Part shown: piece after piece, positions 26,090-37,501 of the stretch
Position numbering within the stretch: the stretch's first letter is position 1
Layout of the letters: every line of letters begins with the position of its first letter
NCBI GenBank assembly: GCA_001599975.1
Contig: BCIO01000001.1
Location: 3,262,293-3,326,292 of the forward strand
DNA: 64,000 nucleotides
Origin: Cystobasidiopsis lactophilus
Lineage: Eukaryota > Basidiomycota > Agaricostilbomycetes > Agaricostilbales > Chionosphaeraceae
Reading direction: 5' to 3'
The notes under the pieces: generated by a model
Told to the model about the DNA's origin: nothing
Seen by the model: the letters and a program-made list of their open reading frames with translations, nothing else
The model's database searches: none
Program-made: the position numbers and the translations under genes

Positions 26090-26976
26090 ATGCCTGACTC
26101 TCTCTTTGGGTCTGATTCGGAGGATGAAGGCGAAGAAGCGGCCGCTGAGCGACCTGATGAAGGATTGTTCGTCGCGCATGAGTTCTTGCCACCACACGAT
26201 CAAGCCCCAGTCGAATGTGTGGCTGAACGACCTGATGGACTCTTCTTGCTGCATGATTGCCTCCCTCACGACCTGCAACAAGATCTGGTCGAACGTGTGG
26301 CGTCTCGAGGCTACTTCACATTGAACGAAGGGGATGCCCGCCAGCAGGAAGGCCCTAATCAAGTGATGCTATGGAACCGCGATGCTCTTGCACTACTCGA
26401 TGATTCGATTCATGCTCGTCTGTCCGCTTTGCTGCAAGACCGGCTGCCGGACTCGCTGTATCAACGGCTGGAAGATACATGGAGTAGTCTGCAAGTGATA
26501 GTGAATGTGTACAAGCCTGGGGCAGGGATTTCGCCTCACGTCGACCTCCCTGAACGGTACGGAGACGTGGTGATGGGCTTGAGCCTCCTTGCTCCGGCAG
26601 TGATGGAGTTCTCCAAGTTGAACTCCGGGGGGTCGCCTCGCTACCAAGCTCTTCTCAGTCCTGGCGACGTCTATGTGCTGTCCGGCGAGGCTCGTTACTT
26701 ATGGCAACACGGTATTGCTGCTCGCACCGAGGACGTTGTAAGTCTTTGCTTTGAGCGTTTTCGTTGACCTCGACCAATTTGCCCTACCCAATTTAGATTC
26801 TCATGGCAGATGGCTCAACGCACAGACTGGTTCGAAGGACTCGGCTTAGCCTAACGTTGCGCAAAATGGAGCACGACATGCTCTTTACACCTGCATCTGG
26901 GTCATGCAAAAATAATGATACAATGCTGCCGCATCAAACAGAAGATCCGAAGACAGAGGGAGAGGGTCATCTATGA
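26090..26976 (+). CDS. AlkB-like 2-oxoglutarate/Fe(II) oxygenase
   Basis: AlkB-family dioxygenase of the small eukaryotic type (ALKBH-like); demethylates nucleic acid or modifies protein, substrate unknown. Core motifs: VIVNVYKPGAGISPHVD with the first iron ligands His-x-Asp, ERYGDVVMGLSLLAPAVMEF, LLSPGDVYVLSGEARYLWQH with the distal His, and, after an intron near 26739-26797, RRTRLSLTLRKM with the 2OG-binding Arg residues. The ATG at 26090 (MPDSLFGSDSEDEGEEA) is the first in frame; the TTG at 26066 is not used. An internal 26-residue duplication precedes the fold. It ends 28 bp from the convergent kinase gene and starts 121 bp from the P5C dehydrogenase. Confidence 0.87.
26144..26299 (+). 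repeat. 78 bp in-frame tandem duplication in the AlkB-like gene
   Basis: Unit 1 (26144-26221) encodes AERPDEGLFVAHEFLPPHDQ and a few more residues; unit 2 (26222-26299) encodes AERPDGLFLLHDCLPHDLQQ and a few more. The period is exactly 26 codons. Unit 2 looks like the ordinary start of an AlkB fold; unit 1 is the diverged extra copy. Confidence 0.85.
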
Positions 26977-27004
26977 GAGAAGAGATATCTGAGAAGGCGG
27001 GAAT

Positions 27005-29627
27005 CTAGTTCGACTTGGGTGTCGAGCTGGTGCGGGAGCGGGAGCTGGCTCTGGACGCCAAATCCCGGTCGCGCTTGACGACCTCGCTACCGGTCTCGTC
27101 CTCGACGTAGCGGACCTTTTCGAGAAAGGTGTCGTCGACGGACAGGGATGTGTTGCGGCCGTGCCCGCGCGTCATGTTGTCGGGCAGCTCAATGGGTGCG
27201 CGGCCAGCGGAGCTCTCGCTGTGCAGCGGCGACTGCCCGGATGAATGGCGCTTGTTGCTCAACGTGGCCGAAGCGGAGTTGCCGGTAGACAAGACGGAAG
27301 AGGGGGTCGCAAAGCTGGACCCCGTCGACATTGGCGATGCGTACTCGTCCATCGACATGCCGCGTTTTGGTTTCCTGCTTTCATCTGTCAGTCACCATTT
27401 TTTGCCTCGCAGAATGAAGCGCTAAACACCAACACAGACCTTTTGTTGTTGGCCAGCTGTTTGAGCCTTTTGGTCATCCGCACCGCGCTGACGATGTTTT
27501 CGAACACCCGGCCTGCGCCCAGCGCATTCTGGAGGTCAGCGCCCGTCGGCTCTTCCACCGGGTTCTCGATGTTGTCCGCGATCGAAGGCATTGGCTCAGT
27601 GCCGTTCGCGGTCACCCACGCATGCTCGCGCAGGTCGGGCATGGCAATCCGCGTCTCCGGCTCCTTTTCGAGGAGGCGGGTGAGCAGGTCTTGTAGCTCC
27701 GGCGAGAGTGATTCAGGGAGCTCGGCACTGCAGCAGAGACACGCTGAATGAGATGGAGTGGGCCCAGAGGCAAGGAGAATGAGCGTACGAGGAAGTCCGG
27801 ATGAGCTCGTTTAGTTCGAGCACATTGGAGCTTTGGAAAGGCAGGTGGCCGACGGTGATGCAATACAGGGTGACGCCCATGGCCCAAATGTCGGTGGCTT
27901 TGGCGTGCACGCCCAGGCCGTTGTGTGCTGTATCATGCAAATCTAAGCGGGCAGATTAAGCGAGCGGGGACCACGTCAGCGTACCCATCGAGAGCTCTGG
28001 GCTCATGAAAGCTGGCGAGCCGACAGTCTTGACCGACATGTCATCATTGTGCTGTGCGACAAGTGCTGCGGATTGAGAGGAGATTCTCTCGGGGCCAAGA
28101 CGAGTGCCTACCTTAACAAACATTTCCGACACGCCAAAGTCGACAATCTTGCAGACCACCTTGTCTTCCATGAGAAGGATGTTCTCAGGCTTAATGTCGC
28201 GGTGAACAATGTCGTTGGCGTGCAAGTACTCGACGCCGAGGATGATCTGGCGAAAGTAGTTGCGCGCCAGGTCCTCCTCCATCTTGACCGACTCCGACAT
28301 GACCTTTTTCCGATGCTGGGTCGAGTCATCAAACGCTTCAGGGTCGAGGTCGGCCATTGTGTCGTCCTCGTTCAGCGTCACATAGGTCAGCGGCCCGCCT
28401 TTACAGAGCTCCATTACTGTTTCGCCCAAAATGATGAGACCGGACGGCTTGAACGCATAGGCAGGGTAAAAGCAAAGACGAACCCATGTAAAGCACATCG
28501 TTTTCCTTGACATCTAGCACTTCGTACAGCCGGACCAGATTTGGGTGGTCGAGCTTCTTCATGATGGCCACCTCCAAAGCAATCAACGACAGCGGGTCGT
28601 TTTGGTCGTCCTCATCCTGTACTGGTGGTAACGCAGGTCTCCCTCTCTCCCGCGCCCGCCCTCTTGACCGCCGCAAGGCTTCAGACTTCTTGCGCTGCCT
28701 CAGTTGGCTCTTGCTGAACTCTTTCACGGCATACTCGTGGCCTTCATCGTCCACTGCTAGCTCCACCGTGCCCGCCGAACCTTTCCCCAGCATGGGCCCC
28801 AGCCGATACTGGTTGAGCCGGCGGTGCGAGTGGAGTGGAGACGCCGGCGAGTCAACTGACGACCGGTCGTCGTCCGTCCCTAGCCCCGAGTCGTCATCCT
28901 CCGTAGTGATGTGCGCATCCAGGGTCTCCTTGACCTTGTGGCGGGAGACGGAGGATGAGTGCCGGTGCTTCAGGAAGCCGGATGGGGTCGAAGGCTCTGA
29001 GACGTGCGACGAGTTAGTTCGCACCATCTCTGGCGGGTGCGACGGCGACGTCGACTCCTCGTCGGAGTGGTGCGAGATGGTGACGGATGGCACCCGGTGA
29101 TGCCCTTTCTTGCTCGGCGTGGTGGCCGGCACCCCAGCCAGGCTCGATCGGTTCAGGCTCGAATTGGGCAATTGGTGATGCACAATTAGCGGGTTGGGGC
29201 GGTGATTGACAGCGGGCGTGCTGGAAGAGGCTTCGGATGAGCTGGAGAGGGCTTCAGAGGGCATCTGCAGGAGGGCGGGCCGCTTGAAAGGCAGCTTATC
29301 GAATGGCACGCCGCTTTGTTTTGCACCTGGCATTGGCGTCTTCTCGTCGTCTTCGTGGCTTGGCGCGGCAGACGGCATTGATAAGGCATCAAGGCTCTGC
29401 TTGTTGGCGGCCATGGCTGAGGACAGCGTTGAGCTGCTGGGCATGACTGGCGAGCTGGACGGCGAGTCGAAGAATTGGGGTTCCTGAGAGTCCTCCCCCT
29501 CCGGAGCCTCCTCCTGCGAGCTCATTGTCGACGTGGTGATGGACAGCTCATTGCTGTCTTCTGTTGACTGCTTGCTGGGGTTGCGGGGCGGCGAGTTGGG
29601 CAGCAAACCTGCAAGCCGCGACAGCAT
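27005..29627 (-). CDS. CaMKK/Ssp1-type serine/threonine protein kinase
   Basis: Predicted upstream kinase of the AMPK/CaMK cascade (Ssp1, Sak1/Tos3, CaMKK group). The N-terminal 270 residues are Ser/Thr/Pro-rich. Kinase motifs: LGKGSAGTVELAVDDEG, ATP Lys in YAVKEFSKSQL, an Arg/Pro-rich insert (RRSRGRARERGRPALPP) typical of CaMKK, EVAIMKKLDHPNLVRLYEVL, catalytic loop IVHRDIKPENILL, KIVDFGVSEMF, SPAFMSPEL, and DIWAMGVTLYCITVGHLPF. The tail is Ser-rich and ends SRTSSTPKSN. The ATG at 29627 (MLSRLAGLLP) is the first credible start; the longer open frame to 29687 begins only with TTG. Introns near 28450, 27990, 27940, 27785, 27720 and 27400. Confidence 0.88.
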
Positions 29628-30410
29628 CGTCGAGCAGGACGAAGCGCCGGCACTTCCTCTTGGTCTGCTACAGCCGCGTGAGGACAATGTTTAGACAACC
29701 CAAGTCGTAGCTCCTTCGAACGATGGGTGCAGTTGATCACCGAGGCACGGCGCTGGCCTGAGAGGCTCGAGACATGCATGCCAGAAGCCCCTGGCCGGTT
29801 TCTGGCGCCTTGCTGCCTTGGCTCGCTCGGCCGCGCTGTGTTGACTCAACCCGACTTGCACTTCCATTGGGCTCTGACGACCGTTCGTAATTTGCAAACT
29901 GATGGCTGGCTTGATCGTCTCGCTCTTGTGCGCTTTGCGTCGTTGACTCCCTTTGACCCTTGCCCTCTGTCTTGGCCGAGTCTTCTGTTATCCCTGTCGC
30001 CTCAGAGCATTCTTCTGAGTGCCTTCTTTGCCAGTCCAGGCTTGAACGCTTTCCAAAGCTACCCTGACTTCCTTCCTGCAACACACGCTGTCTCTGTCTC
30101 AGACCCCATTTTGGTTCTCATGACTCAAACACCATCGCTCGACGATTGTTCGTGTGAGAAACAATCTCGGAAGTGCCAAAGACTGGCCCTCGACAGAACC
30201 GGTTTCGACTTCGGAAACGCACCTGAAACCTACTGGACCAACAGAATCGGTCCTCGCGGTTGTTGATACCCCAAGCTGATGCACGTCTCACGCCTTCCGG
30301 TTCATCTTTGCCTCTTGGTACCGTGGGCGCCTCCCCTGTCCTAGCCACCACCTTTGCCCCGGTTCGCTGCGGCCACACCTTCTTGCCGTCTTGGCTTTGG
30401 AGCCGATGCC
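29628..30410. other. Divergent promoter region
   Basis: About 780 bp between the kinase and the first surface-protein gene. Frames of up to 179 codons occur on both strands, but none has a recognisable motif, credible composition or splice signals. It probably contains two promoters and leaders. A third small gene cannot be excluded. Confidence 0.5.
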
Positions 30411-31528
30411 ATGCGGTTTGGCTTCTGCTTTGCAATCTTGTGCGCTAGTCTTCGAGTCGTCTTCTCCAAGAATGTCACTATCAACATCCAAGACGCGGCA
30501 TTGACGACTGTCGGGGAGAGCTGGTCGATTGTGCATTCTTCAACTTACCCTAATACCCAGTCAATGCTCTCTCAAAACGCTGGCGACTACTTGAACTTCA
30601 CTTTTGAAGGGATAGCTTGTGCGTCGGGCCACGTCTCTCCTCTTGCCGCTGGCTTTCGTGTCTAACAAACCGGCGCAGTCACGATTTGGGGAGACTGGTT
30701 CGCTTCTTTGTCTGGTCATCATCAACCTTCACTTGACTGACTTCGGTCACCTTCAACTCCCTAGTTATCAGGGACACGGGTCTTTCTCAGTTGCTGTTGA
30801 TGGCACGGTGGTCTACAATGGCAACAGCTGGAGCGATCAGGAGTTTGTCCAGTTGGACACGGTCGTTGCCAGTCCTCTCTACTCCAGTCCAATTGTAAGA
30901 GCGCCTCATCCATGCTAGCGAAGGTTTCGTTGACATAGGTGTGCCAGCTTGGCTCTGGGTCGCATTCTGTAATCGTGAGGTTTCGCACTCTGATGGAAGC
31001 GGCGTGAGCTGACAGGTGTGGGGATAGTACAAGAACACCGGAAACGTGGGCCTGGAGAGTAATGGAACCACCATGGTAAGTCTCCGATCGATGTTGCTAC
31101 AAAGCACCTCAAACTTGACCTGACGGACTGGTGCACAGGTGTTCGACTATGTAGACGTACTTCAAAGCTCGGAAAGCACCGATACTGGCACAGCCTCTGC
31201 CCCTTTGACTTCGCCTACACCTTCTTCCTCGCCACTCATATCTTCGGCAGCCTCATCGCCCTCGCACTCTGACCTTGCGACCTCCTCATCTCAACCAACC
31301 ACATCGCTCTTTTCCACAGTCAGTCTTGCAGGCGAGCACACCAGCCCCGCGCTGACCACCAACTCGAGCACAAAAACCGCGGTCATTTCCGCTTGCCTGG
31401 GCGTGACTTTTCTTTGGCTTGCGGCCTTTTGTTGGGCTCGCTGGCGTCGGCGTGCTCGAAAAGATCCCAAAGAGCAATGGCATGCAGGCGCGGAGTCTCT
31501 CGCACTAGACTTCGAATCTCGCAAGTGA
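30411..31528 (+). CDS. Secreted/single-pass surface protein, galactose-binding-like ectodomain (paralogue 1)
   Basis: Signal peptide MRFGFCFAILCASLRVVFS, then an ectodomain of the kind common in basidiomycete surface proteins: VTINIQDAALTTVGESWSIV, LNFTFEGIAFTIWG, SYQGHGSFSVAVDGTVVYNG and, across introns, YKNTGNVGLESNGTTMVFDY. A Ser/Thr/Pro-rich stalk of about 75 residues follows, then one membrane helix (TAVISACLGVTFLWLAAFCW), a basic stop-transfer (RWRRRARK) and a short cytosolic tail. Possible N-glycosylation sites occur (NVT, NFT, NGT). Introns near 30618-30679, 30711-30772, 30895-31027 and 31077-31138. Function unknown; a wall or nutrient sensor is inference. A clear paralogue lies at 37.5 kb. 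Confidence 0.75.
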
Positions 31529-31766
31529 CGCCGGAGTTTGGTCGGAAATTCGTTGCGGAATTCCGGTTCATCCCGCCGTCCATTCAGCACAGTCAGATTT
31601 TCTGACTGAACCTCCTCCGGTCTGCTGGCGCGGTCCTGAACCTTGCTCCTGCACCTCCAACTTCTTCCTCCTCCCACTTCCCCGAGCGAGGCGTCGACGC
31701 CGGTCCAATCAGCCCACCAAGCCAAGACAAAAAGTCAACGCACCCACGCACCACTGTGTATAAATC

Positions 31767-32720
31767 ATGTCTGAAGCATTTCTCAAAGCCGTCGAGGAAA
31801 GGAGGTCGTTCTATGGCATCAGCAACAAGAGCCCCATCTCCGACGAGAAGATCCAAGCCATCGTCACTGCGGCCGTGAAGCACGCCCCGTCTTCCTTCAA
31901 CATGCAGACCTCACGGGCTGTTGTTTTCCTTGGTATGCTTAGATCATAACTTCAGTGCGATGGTCTGACCCGTGTGCACAGGCGAGGCAAACAAGAAGGC
32001 TTGGGCTGCGATGCGCTCCATCCATATGGCCACTTTGCCCAAAGACGGTGCGTGGCTTATTGCTGGTCGCAACACACAGTAGGCTAAGTCCCTTGCAGGT
32101 GAAGGCTTCAACAGTGTCCAAGTTCAATCTGAAAAGTTTGACTCTTATGCTGCGGGATGTGAGCTGCGCCATTTTGCTTCTTCGTCAGCACGGGTTGTTT
32201 AACCATGATGATTTCAGACGGAACGGTGGCTTTTTTTGAGGACGAAGCCGCCCTCAAGGGCTTCACTGCTCATGTGCCATTGTGAGCCACCTGACCAACG
32301 GACCTGGAAAGCTGGCTGACTGATGGCCAGCATCCCATACGACACTTTCAAAGTCTGGTCTCACAACTCTACTGGCATTTTGCAATGTATGTTTCTCACG
32401 AGTGCAACATTATTTGGTGCTGACCTCAAGCCGATCGCTCAGTCGTTGTGTGGACGGCACTCGAAGCTGAGGGCTTTGGCGCCAGTCTTCAACACTACGC
32501 CCAACTCACACCTGACAACAACTCGAAATTTAACGAAGCTCTTGGACTGTCGCTCTCGTGGCAGATGACCGCCATGCTTCCGTTCGGCGTCCCTACAGGT
32601 CCTGTAAGTTCACCCCACCCAAAACAATGCGACAGTAACTCACTCCCGCCACAGCCTGGACACCCCGCTCGCGCCAAGACCTTTGACAAATTGGACGAGC
32701 GCGTTCTTGTTCGCCACTAG
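31767..32720 (+). CDS. Nitroreductase-family FMN oxidoreductase
   Basis: Small FMN-dependent NAD(P)H oxidoreductase of the fungal nitroreductase group (Frm2/Hbn1-like). It starts FLKAVEERRSFYGISNKSPI, with the FMN-binding Arg/Arg near the N-terminus, then IVTAAVKHAPSSFNMQTSRA, and after introns the GEGFNSVQVQ, GTVAFFEDEAALKGF and FKVWSHNSTGILQ segments, VVWTALEAEGFGASLQHYA and SLSWQMTAMLPFGVP. It closes with ARAKTFDKLDERVLVRH. About 200 residues over seven or so exons, normal for the family. Role likely in redox stress or quinone/nitro compound reduction. It faces the phytanoyl-CoA dioxygenase-like gene tail to tail. Confidence 0.88.
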
Positions 32721-32829
32721 ACAATGTTCGCTTTTATTGCCATCGGAGTTCATCTTTACCATCACGGCATTTTGCATCGACCATAACTTAGACAAATATT
32801 AGAAGAATCCAATAATGTAACTATAGACC

Positions 32830-34200
32830 CTAGTACGGCAGCACACATGCCAGCTTCAGTAGCGTATCCGTTTCCTCTAGTGGCGTAATGGGCCATCGCC
32901 GCGGGTTCTCTGGCTTGCCGTTCCTCATCTTGGGGGGCTCGACATCAACCGGCACAATGTTGCCCAAGGGAAAGTCTAAAGGCGCCTTCAGTTGAGCGCT
33001 TTATCGGCGCAAGAAGCAAGCCTTCACTCACGGGTCGTCATCTTTCTGTCCTTGAAGATCTGGGCCTTCTTCAAGAGGACCTCTTCGGAGGTCGCGTGTG
33101 ACACAGGCTCGTAAGTGGCATCTAGGTGCTCACTTTGTCAGTCCATGAGCAGCCTTCCCAATCCGCTCCAACTTACAAACAACGACTCGCGTCTGTTCCC
33201 CGACCGGTGACCTGTTGTAATGGACAGTTCGAGAGTCCCAGAGGATCTGATAGAAAGAGGTCAACAGTGAACCTAGGCTGGAGAGGATCAGGCCGCATAC
33301 CAAGTCGCCGGGGTTCGCGTTGACTTTGATGATCTCGCACCCCTTGCCTTGGTAGAAGCCGACCTGCTCTTCCGTAAACGTGTAGTAGTTCTCTCCTCCC
33401 TGCCTGGCCTCCTCTTGGATACCGTCGCGTGCGAAAAGTTCGTCGTGGTGAGCCATGGAGCCAGGGAGCAAAACGAGGCCTCCGTCGTTGTCGGAGCAGG
33501 GCGAGATCTGGACGATGCCCTGGACGAGCGAAACCGTCTTGCCTAGATTCTCGGGCCGATAGTCAATGTGCGGCCATGGCTGAACCCATGCGATTCAGCG
33601 AAAATCTTTTGGGCAGACAGCGTCGACGTACCTTGGTAGGTTCGGCGTCTCGGCGGCCGTTTGGTCCAAGCGGCAAGTTGACATTGACTCCATCGAAAGA
33701 GACGGCGAGGTGGTCGTCGTTCCACACTTTTGCGAAAGCGGCCAAAACGCCCGGCTCACACCTCACTTTCCACACCCACGCCTGTTCCGAATGGCCATTG
33801 GTCAGATCGAGATTGGGCGTTGAGTAAGAAAGAGAGAGGAAAGACAGAGAGGGGACGAAAGCCAGGGGAAAGAAAGAGAGGAGAAAAGAAAGAGAGAGGA
33901 AACTTGCCTCGTGCCCAGCGGCGTAGTCATCAAACAGCCCTCCGTTGAAGGCCAGAGGCTGTGCAGTAGTTCGTGTCAGTGCCTTCGTCGGGCCAGGTAA
34001 GTCATCACGTTTGCGCGCACCAAGTGGTCTTGAGTCCACGTCGACTTGTCATCATGCTTGAAGCCAAGACCAAAGGATTCCAGCCAGGTAATAGCATCTT
34101 GGAAGTAGCTGGCAGCTCTATCCTCTGGGATGACCCCCGGAACCACGCAATAGCCTTGAGTGTGCAAATCCGTCAGCCAGCTGGGAATTTCGATGGCCAT
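32830..34200 (-). CDS. Phytanoyl-CoA dioxygenase (PhyH) family oxygenase
   Basis: Non-haem Fe(II)/2OG oxygenase of the PhyH family. N-terminus MAIEIPSWLTDLHTQGYCVV and PGVIPEDRAASYFQDAI. Later exons hold VWKVRCEPGVLAAFAKVWND, VSFDGVNVNLPLGPNG, the iron-binding WPHIDYRPENLGKTVS (His-x-Asp), GIVQISPCSDNDGGLVLLPG, SMAHHDELF, and ILWDSRTVHYNRSPVGEQTR with the distal His and the 2OG Arg. The C-terminus ends PLEETDTLLKLACVLPY. The substrate is unknown. The intron at 33782-33907 is GC-AG and unusually long (126 nt). The ATG at 34200 is used. Expansions of this family are common in fungi, so no pathway can be assigned. Confidence 0.85.
33825..33903. repeat. Polypurine tract within an intron
   Basis: Nearly 80 bases of A and G on the + strand with only a few interruptions, built from AAAGAGAG-like units. 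It lies inside the GC-AG intron of the PhyH-like gene, so on the transcript it is a long pyrimidine stretch just after the donor. Confidence 0.9.
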
Positions 34201-34612
34201 GTTGGATGTCGCCAAAGGACATCGTTTTCGGAGCCTCTTTCCGTCTCGAAACAGCCTTTACGCGCTCAGGCGCCACAAAAAGCCACAGAATCCTGCACGC
34301 AGCCTGTCGCAGCCCGCGTTGGGGGAAAGAATTCATCCGGACCTGGCGACGTCGGGACGAAACCCATTTCACGAGGGACACAAATCAGCAAGATAGCGCA
34401 GGATAGCGCAGTCTGGGCTCCACTGATAAAGTCGGGCCAATGGGCCGTCAGACGCCATGGGCATCATCTCGGAAGATTTGACCGACGTCGAGTCGCATCG
34501 AGAGGGCAGGGCAAGGCCACCAGAGATAGCGTCGTCTTTAGGGGCGCTCTTCAACTCTTTCTCTTCTTCCACACGAAAGCACTTTGGATCAACCACACCC
34601 AAAACTCGCAAC

Positions 34613-36930
34613 ATGGTCGGCGCAGAAGGTCAGTGGCAAACTTCGCTTCTTGCGCCTGAAATCTCCGCCCTTTGTGCTCATGGGTTTATTTGTGCCTCAG
34701 TTGCAAACAACACCAACTCTCGATGGTACAAAGATCCCGGATTGCGGAAGCTCAAGTGAATACTGCTGTTTGAGGGCTGCCATCAGCCCTGCCGTTTGCC
34801 AGACGCGGTTCATTGATTCCTTTTGTTGCTACCAGCTTCTGGCTCGCTTGTTTGCAGCTATCCGCCGCATTGAATGGCTATGTAAGGTCATATCTTTCTC
34901 CTTTCAATCCTCAAAAGTTGACTCGAATTGTCCCTCCAGGACTCCAGCGTGATGGTGAGTTGTGTTCATCGGCCCCGCTGCTAGCGCCCTCTCATGGCCT
35001 TATAGAATGGCTTCTTCACCATTCCGAGATTGTAAGCACTTGCGCCTACTCTTTGATAGATGGCCAGCTAACGCTACGGATGCAGCTTGACGGATCAAGG
35101 CAATCCCACCCCAAGCACCCAAGGCTTAATGACTGCGGCCATTTCGCTGGGTGCTGTCATCGGGTACATTCCAGCACCGTACTGGAGTGACAAGCGCGGA
35201 CGAAGGGAGCCCGCCATCGTTGGCAACCTGCTGTGCATCTTGGGCGTCTTCCTCCAAACCTTTTTGACCGGCCAGGTGAGAGCTCTGCGCCTTTACGCCA
35301 GCAAAGGTTGATCCCTTTCCAATTTTTAGTGGAAGTTCTTCGCCTCACGAATCATCATCGGTCTTGGATCGTCCCTCGCCATTCTGCCGTCTTCTGTAAG
35401 TGCTGGATTCGGAGATTGACACATTGTCTAAGGCTTTTCGTATGTGCCAGACACACTTGATTGAATTGAGCCACCCAAGGCAAGCGGCGCAGCAAACCGC
35501 TCTTTATGGTGCCAATTGGGTTCGTCTCCTCGCGAGCTACAGTACTTCTCTGTGCTCACATTTGCGTTAGTTCGTTGGCGGCATCATCGCTTCATGGGTC
35601 ACCTTCGGCTGCCTTTGGATCAGCTCCTCGTGGGCTTGGCGCCTGCCGTCCCTCTTGCAGTGTGTCACAAGTCTGATCATGTTGACCGGCTTGATCTTCT
35701 GCCCCGAATCACCCCGATGGCTCTTCACCCAAGGCAGACGCGACGAAGCCCACCAAATTCTGGCCAAGTACCACGCGAACGGTGACATGAACGACGAGTT
35801 GGTCTTGAAGCAGTTGAAGGAGATGGAGCTGTCGATGGAGATGGCCAAGCAGAAGAAGGCCGGTGTTATGGACTTCTTCTCGTCCAAGGCCAACATGCAT
35901 CGCCTCTTCATCGCGGTGTATGTGGGTATTATCATTCAATGGGTTGGCAACGTGGGTCTTTGTTCTTCTCCTTTCAAGTTGGCTTGGCTGAATTCTCGCC
36001 AGGGCATCATATCGTATTACTTTGCCGCGATCTTGACGCAAGTTGGAATTACCGACGCCACTAAGCAGCAGGGCATCAATGGCGGCTTGCAAATCTGGAG
36101 TTACATGGTCGCTGTTGGCGCTGCGCTCCTCACCCAACGCCTTGGCCGTCGCTTCCTTTGGCTCACCTCTTTCGGCGGCATGCTCGTGTCATATGTCATC
36201 GTCACTGGCCTCACGGGATCTTATGCTGAGACTGGGGATGCCGCTACCGGCCAAGCGTCGATTGCCTTCCTGTGAGCCTTTTTGCGGTCCTTACGGGCAA
36301 GTTGGCTAAGGCCTTTATGCCTCACAGCTTCCTCTTTAACGCCTTTTACTCCATGGCTGGCACCGTTCTGTGCTACCTTTACGTCCTCGAGGTCGGTTCC
36401 GCAGCTTAAGCGGCTCTGCCTGGTGCTGACTTTTTCTACCCAGGTTATGCCTTATCATCTGGTAAGACGATGTGCACTATGTTAAAGCGACCGAGTCTGA
36501 CGTTTCATTTGGCAGCGCACTTCCGGCATGGCTATCTCTGCACTGGTCGACTACGCAGCCATCTTTTTCAACCAATATGTCAACCCGTGAGTGGGCTTGC
36601 TTGCCCTTCCGAATTGCTGTTCACATGACCTCTGCAGCATTGCCTTCAACGCAATCTCGTGGAAGTACTACACTGTCTTCATTGCCACGCTCAGCGTGTC
36701 CATCGTGGTCATCTACTGTGAGTTGGTCTCGCCCTTTTGTAGCTCATCACTGATCGCTTGCGCTCAGTCTTCTTCCCCGAGACTCGCGGAATGACTCTTG
36801 AAGAGAGCGCGATGATTCTGGAGGGCCATGGCTCTGGTGCCGAAGAGTTGGCCAAAATGGCTCAGCTCCGTATGGAGGAATCGGACAAGGACAAGGACAG
36901 CTTCAACACGTCTCTCGTGCCTGTCATTTA
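34613..36930 (+). CDS. MFS sugar transporter (hexose/lactose permease family)
   Basis: Twelve-helix sugar porter of the plasma membrane. First exons give MVGAEVANNTNSRWYKDPGL and FWLACLQLSAALNGYDSSVM, where DSSVM is a 15 nt micro-exon at 34940-34954, then NGFFTIPRF from a 26 nt exon at 35006-35031. Family motifs: GYIPAPYWSDKRGRREPAI after helix 2, FASRIIIGLGSSLA, PESPRWLFTQGRRDEA, the central loop FFSSKANMHRLF, IISYYFAAILTQVGI, GRRFLWLTSFGGM and FFFPETRGMTLEE. It ends KDKDSFNTSLVPVI. At least thirteen exons. Substrate specificity cannot be read off. Confidence 0.92.
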
Positions 36931-37501
36931 ATGCATTGTAGATAGGATCGGAGCACATAGTGGGTAAATTAGAGGCTAGAGCGGTCGGTGAAAACCACAA
37001 GGACCAGAGTCGCCACCGGGCCATGCGCTGAAATGCCTGGCTTGAGTTGCCAGAATGGCGAAGCTGCTGCCTGCTCTTGTCCTGAGTAGTACCGAACTCA
37101 TTCGATACGCTTCTGTCAGGAAGGGGTTCCAGCGAATCCCAGCTGGCCGTCTCAGCCTGCGTTCATCGGCCTCATCCCAGGAGTCTTGGGAGTTTGCCGT
37201 CTAGTTCTCGCATCGCTGCGTGTGCCTGGGCGGATTCGAGCACTTATTGATTGTGAGAATGCTTTCTGACTGCATCTACTAAGGCGCGCCCGAGGGAACG
37301 CTTGAGAGGCTCTGGGTGTGCTCCCTTTCTGGGAATGAAACACCCAGAATGGTCTTGTTCTGACCTGTCCGTCTGTGACAAGACGCGTCCAACGTTTCAA
37401 ATATGGCCCGGCATACATTCTGTCCATGACACGGCGACTAACCGCTTCTTCTCGTCCCGTCAGCTCTTGCCCAGCCCCCAGCTGCCGGATGCTATCCGGG
37501 A
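36931..37501. other. Intergenic region between permease and surface-protein gene
   Basis: About 570 bp. A 204-codon minus-strand frame here has no recognisable motif, overlaps the start of the next gene and looks like chance. No repeat or RNA gene seen. Confidence 0.5.

Noticed and set aside
29727-30266. 179-codon plus-strand frame in the kinase/surface-protein promoter
   Set aside because: No motif, no splice context, and an overlapping minus-strand frame of similar length; looks like chance.
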